Positions 28,457 through 36,813 of a stretch of 64,000 nt of DNA are shown here, piece by piece. The translations under genes were made by a program, and so were the position numbers. Below the pieces are notes generated by a model. The model made no database searches and was not told the origin of the DNA. It worked only from the letters and a program-made list of their open reading frames with translations. Where the stretch lies: NCBI RefSeq assembly GCF_015665295.1, contig NZ_JADFAJ010000012.1, forward strand, positions 170,187-234,186, written 5' to 3'. Numbering within the stretch: the first letter of the stretch is position 1; each line of letters begins with the position of its first letter. Origin of the DNA: Maricaulis sp. Lineage in GTDB: Bacteria; Pseudomonadota; Alphaproteobacteria; Caulobacterales; Maricaulaceae.

Positions 28457-29476
28457 TCAGTCGCTCAACGCCGCCGCGAGGAAGGGCAGGGAGACGTCCA
28501 TCCGGTAGTCGATCGAGGAATGGGTGTCGGGGAATTCCTCATAGCGGTGCCTGATGCCCATGTCGGTCAGCTTGCGGGTCATGCGGCGGGCGCCGTAGAG
28601 CAGGTTGTACTGGTCGATGTCGCCGCAATCGATCATCAGAGCCTTGAGCTGTTTCAGCCCCTCGCCCTCGCTGTCGACCCGTTCCAGCGGATCGAATTTC
28701 ATCCATTCGGCCCAGCGCTCGGGAATGCGTTCGCACGTATCCATTGTCACCGGCAGGCGGATGCCCATCAGCACATCCGGGTCGGGGTCGGGATCGTAGG
28801 TCGCGGCCATGGCCAGCGTCATCAGCGTATGGATGTCGTCGCCGGCCGGCTTGAGCGCACGCTCGAAGGCTTCCATGAAGCTGGTGATCGTGCCGCCATG
28901 CTTGTTGATCTGGCGCAGGGCAAGGGCGAAATCCGTGGCGAACATCAGCTCGAAGCCCATATCGCCGGAATGACAGACCGCGCCGGCCCAGACATCGGGA
29001 TGCTTGAGCGCATGCATCAAGGCGCCATAACCGCCGGAGGACTTGCCGAAGACGGCGCGCCTGCCGGTCCCGCCACAGCCGAACTTGCCCTCGATCACCG
29101 GCAGCATTTCGGTGATCAGGAAATCCTCCCACATCCCCATGGCCGGCGAGTTGACATACTGGTTGCCACCAAGCCGGGTGAAACAGTCGGGAAAGGCGAT
29201 CACGGCCGGTTTCATGACGCCGGTGGCGATCAGCCGGTCGGCGCGCTCGGGAACGTTCTCGCCAAAATTCTTCCAGTTCACATGGCCCAGGCCCGAGCCG
29301 GTGAAGCCGGCCAGGTCGACCAGCAAGGGCAGGCCGGAACCGTCATGGCCATGTGGCACATAGACATCGACCCGGCGCCGGGTCGGGTCGCCGAGCCGGT
29401 TGCAGGCCACAGCCTCGCTGTCGATGAAAACTGTATGGATCCGGCCTTCCGGCAGGCTGTGGTCGTGACGCATCAT
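28457..29476 (-). CDS. Alpha/beta-hydrolase esterase (enterochelin esterase-like)
   Basis: 339 residues. The start ATG at 29476 follows GGGGAAG; a second ATG is adjacent. The Ser nucleophile lies in FGKSSGGYGALMHALKHPDV (G.S.GG), preceded by RRRVDVYVPHGHDGSGLPLL. The C-terminal His is probably in FPDTHSSIDYR. The pattern fits the esterase D/enterochelin-esterase branch that cleaves cyclic or ester substrates. No signal peptide, so it is probably cytoplasmic. Convergent with the duplicated membrane-protein gene; the stops are adjacent with no spacer. Confidence 0.85.
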   Translation of the reverse strand: MMRHDHSLPEGRIHTVFIDSEAVACNRLGDPTRRRVDVYVPHGHDGSGLPLLVDLAGFTGSGLGHVNWKNFGENVPERADRLIATGVMKPAVIAFPDCFTRLGGNQYVNSPAMGMWEDFLITEMLPVIEGKFGCGGTGRRAVFGKSSGGYGALMHALKHPDVWAGAVCHSGDMGFELMFATDFALALRQINKHGGTITSFMEAFERALKPAGDDIHTLMTLAMAATYDPDPDPDVLMGIRLPVTMDTCERIPERWAEWMKFDPLERVDSEGEGLKQLKALMIDCGDIDQYNLLYGARRMTRKLTDMGIRHRYEEFPDTHSSIDYRMDVSLPFLAAALSD

Positions 29477-29568
29477 CTTCCCCCGATTGTGCTCACGGCA
29501 CACTAGGCTGCGCTGTCGCCCGCGCAAATGGTTGAGCTGCGGCGCCAAAGCGGGCAAAGCACTGGGCC

Positions 29569-30150
29569 ATGAGCCATGCCAAGCACTACATCACTGCCAA
29601 TGCCTTGCTGGAGGACAGCTTTCGCCTCGCGCGGCAGATCCTCGACAGCGGCTATCGGCCAACCCATATCGTCGGCGTCTGGCGCGGCGGTGCGCCGGTC
29701 GGCATCGCCGTACAGGAATGGCTGGCTCGTTGCGGGCTCGAGACCGACCATATCGCCATCCGCACCGCTTCCTATACCGGCATCGACGAGCAGGCCCGCA
29801 ATGTCCGCGTTTATGGCGAGGGCTATCTGGTCGATACGCTGGAGGCTGATGATCGTCTGCTGATCGTCGATGATGTCTATGACAGCGGCCGGTCGATCGC
29901 TGCGGTCCTCGAAACATTGCGGGCCAAGTGCCGACGCAATTTCCCGGCCCAGGCGCGTATTGCGACCGTCTACTACAAACCCCTGCGCAACACGACGGAT
30001 CTCACGCCGGACTATTATGTTCATGAGAGTGATGAGTGGCTGGTCTTCCCGCACGAAATCTGCGGCCTGAGCGCGGCCGAACTGGCGGCGAAAGGGTTGC
30101 CGGCCGACCTGTTGCCGTGCGAGGCCGGGCTCCCGGCCGGGCGCGAGTAA
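29569..30150 (+). CDS. Purine-type phosphoribosyltransferase
   Basis: 193 residues. The PRPP-binding loop LLIVDDVYDSGRSIAAVLE near residue 98 matches the type I PRTase motif (four hydrophobic, two acidic, then D(T/S)G). HIVGVWRGGAPVGIAVQEW near 38 is the hood/glycine segment. It resembles hypoxanthine/xanthine-guanine PRTs (PHEI.GLSA.E tail), but pyrimidine or PRTase-like regulatory roles are not excluded. Divergent from the esterase with a short gap. Confidence 0.8.
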   Translation: MSHAKHYITANALLEDSFRLARQILDSGYRPTHIVGVWRGGAPVGIAVQEWLARCGLETDHIAIRTASYTGIDEQARNVRVYGEGYLVDTLEADDRLLIVDDVYDSGRSIAAVLETLRAKCRRNFPAQARIATVYYKPLRNTTDLTPDYYVHESDEWLVFPHEICGLSAAELAAKGLPADLLPCEAGLPAGRE

Positions 30151-30410
30151 GCCCGCAAGGCCTCAGCGCGCCCGCGTCTCGTCTGCCCTCGGCCGTGTCA
30201 CCCTGCCTGGCCAATTCAGGCGGATCTGCCAGGCGATCGTCACGGGCATGCTGATCTGGTTGTCCTGTCGCGACGAAGCGGAATGGCTGAACATACACCT
30301 CGATATCGGTCTGCAGCTGGCGCACGCCGCCCCGGCGCTGACGAGGGCTTTCACCGCATCAGCGCCGGTCGGATATTGTCAAACTTGCGCGGCGCAGCCG
30401 GGCGGGCAGC

Positions 30411-30803
30411 TCAGGATTCGCGGTACAGGCCGCAAAGCTTGTTGCCATCCGGATCGCGGACATAGGACAGGTGCATCGTGCCCATGGGACTGGTGCGCGG
30501 ACCCGGCGCGTCCTCGATCGAGGTGCCGCCATGGGCGACCGCAACATCGTGGAAGGCCTTGACCTGTTCGGGGCTGTCACACTTGAAGCCGATCGTGGCG
30601 CCATTGGCAAAGGTCGCGGGTTGGCCATCAATCGGCTCGCTGATCCCGAATGTATTGCCGTTGTGGCGATAGAAGAGCCGGACATGGCCGCTCGCTGCGA
30701 CATTGCGGATCGCGTCGCCGGCGCCCAGCGTGGCGAGCACGGCGTCATAGAATGCCTTGGAACGCTCGATGTCGTTCGTGCCGACCATGATGTGATTGAA
30801 CAT
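30411..30803 (-). CDS. VOC-family (glyoxalase/bleomycin-resistance fold) protein
   Basis: 130 residues. The N-terminus MFNHIMVGTNDIERSKAFYD is the VOC signature with the first metal-ligand His, followed by FYRHNGNTFGISEP and, in the second half, FHDVAVAHGGTSIEDAPGPR and MHLSYVRDPDGNKLCGL, the typical second-repeat end with the later Glu replaced. Such proteins include dioxygenases, glyoxalases and resistance proteins; the substrate is unknown. It lies upstream on the same strand region as nadC but 34 bp away and is not obviously part of that unit. Confidence 0.85.
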   Translation of the reverse strand: MFNHIMVGTNDIERSKAFYDAVLATLGAGDAIRNVAASGHVRLFYRHNGNTFGISEPIDGQPATFANGATIGFKCDSPEQVKAFHDVAVAHGGTSIEDAPGPRTSPMGTMHLSYVRDPDGNKLCGLYRES

Positions 30804-30837
30804 GCCAGTCTCTCCCTCAGGATAGCGGGGAATTCCC

Positions 30838-31689
30838 CTAGGCTTCGTCGAGCCCGATATCGAAATTTGGCGCCGAGTGCGTCAATGCGCCAACGGAAAT
30901 GACATCGACGCCGGTTTCCGCGATGGTGCGCACCGTGCCCAGATTGACGCCGCCGGAGGCTTCCAGCGTCACCTTGCCCGATGCGGACGCGACGGCGGCG
31001 CGCAGATCATCGAGCGAGAAATTGTCCAGCAGCACGCTTTCGGCACCGCCGGAAATCGCCGCGTCGAGCTGGTCGAGCCGGTCCACCTCCACGGCAATGC
31101 GCGTCATGTGTCCGGCGCTGGTGCGGGCGGCCTTGATCGCAGCCGCAACACCGCCGCACAGGGCGACATGATTATCCTTGATCAGGATGGCGTCATCGAG
31201 CCCGAAACGGTGCAGGGCGCCGCCGCCTGCCTGCACGGCCTGCAGCTCAAAGGCGCGGAAGCCCGGTGTGGTCTTGCGGGTATGGGCGATACGGGCACCG
31301 GTGCCCTTGACCGCCTCGACATAGCGCGCGGTAAACGTCGCAATGCCGCTCATCCGGCCCATGAAGTTCAGCAGGATACGCTCCGCTGCCAGCAGGCCGC
31401 GGGCGCGGCCGGTCACCGAAATCAGCACATCGCCGGGCCTGATTGCGTCGCCATCGGTGACTTGCGGGCTCACCAGGGCCTCCGGATCACACTGCCAGAT
31501 TGCTTCCAGAGCGGGTTGCAGTCCGCAGACGACGCCGGCCTCGCGGGCATTGACGTAGAATTTTGCTTCGGCATTCGCCGGAATGCAGGCCAGTGAGGTG
31601 ATGTCGCCGCGTCCGCCCTGGTCCTCGGCAAGCGCGCGGCTCACCGCCTCGATGACGGTATGGCGGGGCAGGGGCAGGATGGCAGGCAT
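30838..31689 (-). CDS. nadC: Nicotinate-nucleotide pyrophosphorylase (carboxylating)
   Basis: Converts quinolinate plus PRPP to nicotinate mononucleotide, the third step of de novo NAD synthesis. 283 residues. Key segments: EDQGGRGDITSLACIP near residue 18, SGIATFTARYVEAVKGTGAR, the substrate-binding IAHTRKTTPGFRAFEL near 138 (HTRKT), and DNHVALCGG. The end ASGGVNLGTVRTIAETGVDV plus SVGALTHS is the PRPP site. It lies 9 bp after nadB and completes the nadA-x-nadB-nadC unit. Probably controlled by NadQ through operators upstream of nadA. Confidence 0.97.
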   Translation of the reverse strand: MPAILPLPRHTVIEAVSRALAEDQGGRGDITSLACIPANAEAKFYVNAREAGVVCGLQPALEAIWQCDPEALVSPQVTDGDAIRPGDVLISVTGRARGLLAAERILLNFMGRMSGIATFTARYVEAVKGTGARIAHTRKTTPGFRAFELQAVQAGGGALHRFGLDDAILIKDNHVALCGGVAAAIKAARTSAGHMTRIAVEVDRLDQLDAAISGGAESVLLDNFSLDDLRAAVASASGKVTLEASGGVNLGTVRTIAETGVDVISVGALTHSAPNFDIGLDEA

Positions 31690-31698
31690 GGAGCTTTC

Positions 31699-33315
31699 CT
31701 ATTCGGCCGGACCGCTGAGGGCCGCGGGATGGGGCGTGACCGCAGCCAGATCGTTCAGGCAAAGAGCGCTGTGGGTCGCTTTGGTGCTTGTTTGTGGGCA
31801 ATCGCTGCGGAAATGGCCACCCCGGCTCTCGCGCCGGTTCAGTGCCCCGGTGACGATGAAGCGCGCGGCGATCAGCGCATCCGTCTCACCATGCTCGGCC
31901 CGCATCGTGTCGATCAGTGCGGCCAGCTCGGTCAGCCCCGCCTCGCTGCGTTCGACACCGCAATGGCGCGACATGGCCTGGCGCAGACGGGTGAGGGCGA
32001 GGGGAGGGAGGCTCGGACCCGGTCCTTGCCCGGACAAGGGAAGGTGCCCCGAAGGGGCGGAAGGGGTGAGACGCGCAGCGTTTTGTTGCTGGCGGCCTGT
32101 CACCCACTCCGGCTCGCCCTGCGGGCGATCCTCCTCGCCCATCAAGGGCCAGGACCTCAATATGGCCGCCACCCGCGCCGCGCTGACCAGCCCTTCGGCG
32201 AGCGAGTTCGAGGCCAGCCGGTTGGCGCCATGCAGGCCGGTGGCGGCGCATTCGCCGATGGCGTAGAGGCCGGGCACGGAGGTGCGACCGTCAATATCCG
32301 TCGCCACGCCGCCCATATGGTAGTGCGCCGTCGGGGCGACCGGAATGGGCTCCACGCGCGGATCGATGCCCGCTTGCTGGCAGGCGGCGAAGACAGCCGG
32401 GAAACGCTCCGGGAAAGCCTCGCCCACCGCCGCGCGGCAATCGAGATAGGCACCCTTGCCGCGGGCATTCTGGCGGTGCACCGCCCGGGCCACGACATCG
32501 CGCGGCGCCAGTTCGGCGTCGCTGTGAATGGCCTTCATGAAGCGATGGCCGGTCTTGTCGATCAGGGTTGCGCCTTCGCCGCGCAGGGCTTCGGTACACA
32601 GGGGGGCCGGATCGAGACCGGCATTGAGGGCGGTCGGGTGGAATTGCACGAATTCCGGATCGCGGATCACCGCGCCCAGACGCGCTGCCATCGCCATGGC
32701 CTGGCCCTGGGCGATCGCGGGTGTGGTGGTCAGGGCAAACAGCCCGCCGGCCCCGCCCATGGCAAGCAAGGTGGCGCTGGCCTCGACGGGTTCGATCTCG
32801 CCGTCCGGCCCTTGGGCAAGCGCGCCGGTACAGGCGGTCGCATCGCCCAGCAGGGAGACCGCTTTCCAGCCATCACGGATGTCGATGTGCTCGGCAGCGC
32901 GAACCGCGTCGATCAGTGTCGCCATGATCGCGGCGCCGGCGCCATCGCCTTTCACGCGGGCCACCCGGTGGCGGGAATGCGCCGCCTCGCGGGACAGGGA
33001 CCAGGCCTCACCGTCGCGCTCGAACGGTGCGCCGAATTCGGCCAGCGCCGCGACTTCCGCTGCCGCGCCTTCGGCGAGGGCCAGCGCGGCCTCGCGATCG
33101 ACCAGCCCGGCGCCGGCCGCGATCGTGTCGCGGGCATGCAGTGCCGCACTGTCATCCGCGGCCAGAGCCGCCGACACCCCGCCTTGCGCCCAACCGGACG
33201 CCGCCCCGTCTCCCAGCGGCGCTCCGGTGAGCAGGACCACCTTGCGCGGGGCGAGCTTCAGCGCTGCCCAGAGCCCGGCGATGCCAGCGCCACAGATGAG
33301 GATGGGGCGGGTCAT
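31699..33315 (-). CDS. nadB: L-aspartate oxidase with in-frame repeat insertion
   Basis: FAD enzyme that oxidises aspartate to iminoaspartate for NadA. 538 residues from the ATG at 33315, which overlaps the upstream gene stop by 4 bp. FAD motif ILICGAGIAGLWAALKLAP; active-site regions GGAGGLFALTT, PTALNAG and HYHMGGVATDIDGRTSVPGL; ANRLASNSLAEGL; C-terminal domain ending ESRGGHFRSD. Between the flavoprotein and C-terminal domains, residues about 387-432 are encoded by an F1 palindromic repeat (32021-32157), which is in frame and adds a low-complexity linker. The catalytic domains look intact. Confidence 0.95.
   Translation of the reverse strand: MTRPILICGAGIAGLWAALKLAPRKVVLLTGAPLGDGAASGWAQGGVSAALAADDSAALHARDTIAAGAGLVDREAALALAEGAAAEVAALAEFGAPFERDGEAWSLSREAAHSRHRVARVKGDGAGAAIMATLIDAVRAAEHIDIRDGWKAVSLLGDATACTGALAQGPDGEIEPVEASATLLAMGGAGGLFALTTTPAIAQGQAMAMAARLGAVIRDPEFVQFHPTALNAGLDPAPLCTEALRGEGATLIDKTGHRFMKAIHSDAELAPRDVVARAVHRQNARGKGAYLDCRAAVGEAFPERFPAVFAACQQAGIDPRVEPIPVAPTAHYHMGGVATDIDGRTSVPGLYAIGECAATGLHGANRLASNSLAEGLVSAARVAAILRSWPLMGEEDRPQGEPEWVTGRQQQNAARLTPSAPSGHLPLSGQGPGPSLPPLALTRLRQAMSRHCGVERSEAGLTELAALIDTMRAEHGETDALIAARFIVTGALNRRESRGGHFRSDCPQTSTKATHSALCLNDLAAVTPHPAALSGPAE
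32021..32157 (+). repeat. F1 palindromic repeat, copy D, inside nadB
   Basis: About 137 bp with the standard F1 ends (GGTCCTTGCCCGGACAAGGG at left, CCTCGCCCATCAAGGGCCAGG at right) and the interior GGGGTGAGACGCGCAGCG and TCACCCACTCCGGCTCG boxes. It lies wholly within the nadB coding region and is read through antisense to its own orientation as about 46 residues (E.EDRPQGEPEWVTG... LTPSAPSGHLP). The reading frame stays open before and after, so the insertion is in frame. It parallels Rickettsia palindromic elements, which also insert into genes. Confidence 0.93.
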
Positions 33316-34370
33316 TGTCTGATGCCCCATGCGCGAGTCTCGAAGTTGAAGTTGAAGCCTGGGGTGCAGACAAAGCTGCCGGGCATCCAGGGTAGGTCGA
33401 CCCTATCAAGCGGCCACGCGTCATCGCAGGTTTCGTCCAGGCAGACACAGCCCACGATGAAAGGGGCCAAAGTCGGGTCGGCAATATCACCATTTCCATA
33501 CTGGAAGACCGCAATCGGCTGATCGGCCAGTGATCGCCCGGATCTAGCCTGCATCACGTTGAAATCGCCATATAGATCGCTTGGCAAGAAGGGCTGTTCG
33601 CGCAGCGCGTTACGTTCCTCGCGGGATAGCGCCCGCCCCAGGCTTTGAAGGTATTGCGCTTCGCCGCGGCCCAGTCGAGACGCCCACGCTCGCGTGGCGT
33701 CCGCAATCTGGTCGTAGGGGGGAAGAGACAGGTCCGCACGGACGAGGTCGCCGACGACGCCTCGGTTCATCTCGCCTCGTATCCGTTGTCCCGGATCGGA
33801 ATGTCGTTCAACCAATTCTACGTCGAACAGCATGTAGCCATGCAGCGGGAAGCCACGGCAGAGGTCTTCCAAAGCAGCTGGATCCATGAACTGCAAGAAA
33901 TCCGGCGGGTTATCACTTGAGGCAGCGGATCGGGCGAGCGCACACACGTTCACCAGCACACCCTCGAGTGTAACGGTGGAGGCATTGAACTCGTAGAGAG
34001 CCGGTACATCCTGCGGCCAGTCGGCCAAGTAAACTCGGGGCATGGTCCCGTTGAAATCCCAAGCCGTATAGGCTTGGAGAAGGTCGGTGTAGAGGCCTGC
34101 CGTACCTTCAGGTATCCACCTCAGCTGGCCGTAAAATTGAACCCGATTACATTCCAGCTCGCTCCGATTAGAGCTGGCTGCGGGTAGGTCCGAAACCGCG
34201 TAGGGGTGGTGCGTCGCGTCGCCGACGCCCTGTTCCTCACAAGCATCGACAAGGCGCATGCCCGGAATATCCCTGATCAGGCGAATTTGGGCATCCGCCG
34301 ACGTGACTGGCATCACAACCCATATGATGAGTGCCGCAATAGGGCCTGACAGCGCTGCGCGTGACATCAT
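33312..34370 (-). CDS. Secreted hypothetical protein lodged in the nad operon
   Basis: 352 residues from the ATG at 34370; GGGGAG from the nadA stop region serves as Shine-Dalgarno. A signal peptide (LSGPIAALIIWVVMPVTSADA) is followed by a mature protein with many Cys (ACEEQG, LECNRV, NVCALAR, EDLCRG, GCVCLDETCDDAW and FVCTPGF), suggesting several periplasmic disulphides. No family is recognised. It sits between nadA and nadB, overlapping nadB by 4 bp, yet has no evident link to NAD synthesis. Its composition looks less GC-rich than its neighbours by eye, which suggests acquisition. Confidence 0.75.
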   Translation of the reverse strand: MMSRAALSGPIAALIIWVVMPVTSADAQIRLIRDIPGMRLVDACEEQGVGDATHHPYAVSDLPAASSNRSELECNRVQFYGQLRWIPEGTAGLYTDLLQAYTAWDFNGTMPRVYLADWPQDVPALYEFNASTVTLEGVLVNVCALARSAASSDNPPDFLQFMDPAALEDLCRGFPLHGYMLFDVELVERHSDPGQRIRGEMNRGVVGDLVRADLSLPPYDQIADATRAWASRLGRGEAQYLQSLGRALSREERNALREQPFLPSDLYGDFNVMQARSGRSLADQPIAVFQYGNGDIADPTLAPFIVGCVCLDETCDDAWPLDRVDLPWMPGSFVCTPGFNFNFETRAWGIRQ

Positions 34371-34381
34371 GGCCAACTCCC

Positions 34382-35491
34382 CTAGATCACAACCAGATCC
34401 ACACGCTTTTCCGGCTTGGTCGGATCAAAGCTCGCGGGCTTGGCCGGCTTGGGCAGGTCGAGCATGGCCTGGACGGAGGCGCGGGCGCCTTCGATGACGG
34501 CGTCGGGGACGGTCACTTCGTGCTGTTCCAGGCGCAGGCAGTCATAGATGTTTTCCAGCGTGATCCGCTTCATGTGCGGGCACAGATTGCACGGGCGGAT
34601 GAACTCGACCTCGGGGACGTCGGCGGCGACATTGTCACTCATCGAGCATTCGGTGAGGAGGACGGCCTTCTTCGCGCCGCTATCCTTGGCCCAGTCGGCC
34701 ATGGCGGCGGTCGAGCCGGCGAAATCGGCGGCCTGGACAACCTCCAGCGGGCTTTCCGGATGGGTGATGATGACCACGCCCGGATGCGCATCACGCAAAT
34801 CCTGGATGTCCTGGGCCGTGAATTGCTCATGCACCTCGCAGCTGCCGGCCCAGGTGAGGATTGTCACATCGGTCTGGGCGGCGACATTCTTGGCCAGATA
34901 CTGGTCGGGCAGGAGGATGACGGTGTCGCTGCCCAGGCTCTCGACCACCTGTACCGCGTTGGAGCTGGTGCAGCAGATATCGCACTCGGCTTTCACATCG
35001 GCCGAGGTGTTCACATAGGTGACGACCGGCACGCCGGGATAGGCGGCCTTGATGCGGCGGACATCCTCGCCCGTGATCGAGGAGGCCAGCGAACAGCCGG
35101 CGCGCGTGTCGGGAATCAGGACTTTCTTGTTCGGCGCGAGGACCTTGGCGGTTTCGGCCATGAAATGGACGCCGGCCTGGACGATGATGTCGGCTTCGCT
35201 TTCCGCGGCCATGCGGGCAAGGGCGAGGCTGTCACCCATCAGGTCGCCGACGCAGTGGAAAATGTCCGCCGTCATGTAGTTGTGCGCCAGGATGACCGCG
35301 TTCTTTTCCTTTTTCAGCTGGTTGATGGCGTGGATGAGCGGCGCCTTGGCGGGCCATTCCATCGGCGTCACGACATGGCTGACCTTGGCATAGAGATGGT
35401 CCGTGGCGGCTTTTACCTCGTCGGTATAGGCGAGTTCGGGCCGATCCTGAGCAAAGTCCTGGAGCGTGCCGTCCATGTTCATCCGGTCCAT
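34382..35491 (-). CDS. nadA: Quinolinate synthase
   Basis: 4Fe-4S enzyme that condenses iminoaspartate and dihydroxyacetone phosphate into quinolinate. 369 residues from the ATG at 35491, with AGGG upstream; an ATG at 35521 would place a putative operator inside the gene. Motifs: VILAHNYMTADIFHCVGDLM with the first cluster Cys, VSYVN-type VVTYVNTSADVKAECDICCT with a second, and RPCNLCPHMKRITLENIY with a third, as required for the cluster. First gene of the nad unit, preceded by three GCTC-N5-GAGC palindromes. Confidence 0.97.
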   Translation of the reverse strand: MDRMNMDGTLQDFAQDRPELAYTDEVKAATDHLYAKVSHVVTPMEWPAKAPLIHAINQLKKEKNAVILAHNYMTADIFHCVGDLMGDSLALARMAAESEADIIVQAGVHFMAETAKVLAPNKKVLIPDTRAGCSLASSITGEDVRRIKAAYPGVPVVTYVNTSADVKAECDICCTSSNAVQVVESLGSDTVILLPDQYLAKNVAAQTDVTILTWAGSCEVHEQFTAQDIQDLRDAHPGVVIITHPESPLEVVQAADFAGSTAAMADWAKDSGAKKAVLLTECSMSDNVAADVPEVEFIRPCNLCPHMKRITLENIYDCLRLEQHEVTVPDAVIEGARASVQAMLDLPKPAKPASFDPTKPEKRVDLVVI

Positions 35492-35502
35492 TTTTCCCTC
35501 GC

Positions 35503-35523
35503 TTTTGCTCAAAACGAGCATAT
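35503..35523. promoter_or_regulatory. Putative NadQ operator 1 (GCTC-N5-GAGC)
   Basis: Palindrome GCTC-AAAAC-GAGC centred at about 35513 with AT-rich flanks, 12 bp upstream of the nadA start. The same half-sites with 5-nt spacing occur twice more at 35576-35596 and 35610-35630. Position over or just downstream of the nadA promoter suits repression. Assignment to NadQ is inference from the gene at 37248-38219 and from my memory of NadQ-type regulation in alphaproteobacteria. Confidence 0.65.
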
Positions 35524-35575
35524 CTGGGGTCTGAAAAGAGGCGACGGCGGAAGGGCCATCACCGGAAGCGCGATC

Positions 35576-35596
35576 TTATGCTCGAAATGAGCTTAA
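35576..35596. promoter_or_regulatory. Putative NadQ operator 2
   Basis: Palindrome with half-sites GCTC and GAGC and spacer GAAAT, flanked by TTAT and TTAA, centred 73 bp from operator 1. About 95 bp upstream of the nadA start. See operator 1 for the reasoning. Confidence 0.65.
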
Positions 35597-35609
35597 CCGT
35601 GAGAAAGAT

Positions 35610-35630
35610 ATATGCTCAAGCTGAGCATTG
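35610..35630. promoter_or_regulatory. Putative NadQ operator 3
   Basis: Palindrome ATATGCTC-AAGCT-GAGCATTG, the most symmetrical of the three, centred 34 bp from operator 2. It ends 23 bp before the stop of the upstream small membrane-protein gene. See operator 1 for the reasoning. Confidence 0.65.
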
Positions 35631-35653
35631 CGCAAGAGGCGAAAGTCAAGGCT

Positions 35654-35905
35654 TCAAAGGATAGCGCCGGCAACGGTCGCCGAAGCGGCGCTGTAGCCAA
35701 GGCCTCCGAGCAGGATGGCTGGCAGGATAAGCGCCCGGCGCAGGCGGCTCTGGCCGGCGCAGAACAGGGCGACCATGAGCACAAGGCTGGCGGCCACGCC
35801 GATCCAGCCGAATATCTCGAACTTGATCGCCAGCAAGGCCAGGCAGATCGCAATGCCCAGCACCGTGGCCTGGAGAAAGTCCTTGTATTCCAGTCGTTCC
35901 AGCAC
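35654..35905 (-). CDS. Small hypothetical membrane protein
   Basis: 83 residues from a GTG start at 35905 with GGGGG about 6 nt upstream; an ATG at 35977 would add a region that looks non-coding. Three hydrophobic stretches are seen: FLQATVLGIAICLALLAIKF, IGVAASLVLMVALFCAG and LILPAILLGGLGYSAASATV. No family recognised. It lies just upstream of the nadA operator region on the same strand but is separated from nadA by 160 bp containing the operators, so it is probably its own unit. Confidence 0.55.
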   Translation of the reverse strand: MLERLEYKDFLQATVLGIAICLALLAIKFEIFGWIGVAASLVLMVALFCAGQSRLRRALILPAILLGGLGYSAASATVAGAIL

Positions 35906-36085
35906 GTTGGCCCCCGCAACGGATTGGTTGCACCCTGACACTGAAGGGCAGGTTAGGCCGGTGTAGCGGGCGAACAAGACAAATTGTTGCGGCGCAACAG
36001 GAACAGACGAAACTTGCTCGATTGGCGAGCTCGTCTGGTCAGATCCGGGCAGAACCGGGCCACGCCGCGCTGCCCGGCGACGTGA

Positions 36086-36754
36086 CTAGAACGGTGCCGG
36101 GCTTTCAAATATTACCGGCGCTCCGCCGTCGGGATGCCGAAACCCCAGGCGTTCCGCATGCAGGCAGAGCCGGTCGCTTGCTGCAAGGGCTTCCGCGTGG
36201 GCATAGAGATTGTCGCCCAGGATGGGGTGGCCGAGGTGAGCCATATGCAGGCGCAGCTGATGTGAACGCCCGGTCCTCGGTGTCAGCTGCAGCCGCGTGA
36301 CACCGTCCGGCCGCTCCAATACCCGCCAGCGCGTCTGCGCCGGCCGACCGCGCTCATGGCAGATCATCTGCCTTGGCCGGTTGGGCCAGTCGGTGATGAT
36401 GGGCTCATCGACCTCGCCTTCATCGTCTGTCATCTCGCCCCAGACCCGGGCGACATAGGACTTTGTCGTCTGGCGCTTCTCGAACTGCTTGCCGATATGC
36501 GCCTGGGCATGGGCGGTCAGGGCCAGGACGATGACACCGGACGTATCCATGTCGAGCCGATGGATGATGCGGGCGTCCGGGAATTCGGCGCGGGCCCGGG
36601 ATTCCAGGCAGTCGGCGCGCTCCGGACGATTGCCGGGGACGGTCAAAAGGCCGCTCGGCTTGTCGATCACGAGGAGGTGTGCGTCCTGATGGAGAACGGG
36701 CAGCGGGCCGGCGGGCGGCGGACGATAGTCGAAGGGGCGGGGCAGTTCGGACAT
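36086..36754 (-). CDS. RluA-family pseudouridine synthase
   Basis: 222 residues from the ATG at 36754. The catalytic motif IIHRLDMDTSGVIVLAL near residue 78 contains the active-site Asp (RLD.DTSG). The preceding VLHQDAHLLVIDKPSGLLT and later TGRSHQLRLHMAHLGHPILGD are diagnostic of the RluA/RsuA fold. No S4 domain, so it resembles the short RluA/TruC-type enzymes that act on rRNA or tRNA; the target base is not inferable. The 180-bp upstream gap to the small membrane protein shows nothing convincing. Confidence 0.92.
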   Translation of the reverse strand: MSELPRPFDYRPPPAGPLPVLHQDAHLLVIDKPSGLLTVPGNRPERADCLESRARAEFPDARIIHRLDMDTSGVIVLALTAHAQAHIGKQFEKRQTTKSYVARVWGEMTDDEGEVDEPIITDWPNRPRQMICHERGRPAQTRWRVLERPDGVTRLQLTPRTGRSHQLRLHMAHLGHPILGDNLYAHAEALAASDRLCLHAERLGFRHPDGGAPVIFESPAPF

Positions 36755-36813
36755 GGCCGTGGCGCATACACGATTTTGCCGGCAAGGGCCTGTCCGCACC
36801 GCAGGGCGTGCGG

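Noticed and set aside
30151..30410. Possible small gene in the 260-bp gap after the phosphoribosyltransferase, minus strand (30163-30354)
   Set aside because: A frame ending WQIRLNWPGRVTRPRADE looks slightly protein-like, but there is no good start, neighbouring frames are equally open and no family is recognised. It may be a gene remnant; I see no supported feature.
31660..33522. A 620-codon plus-strand frame opposite nadB
   Set aside because: Antisense shadow of nadB; its sequence is low-complexity Arg/Gly/Ala.
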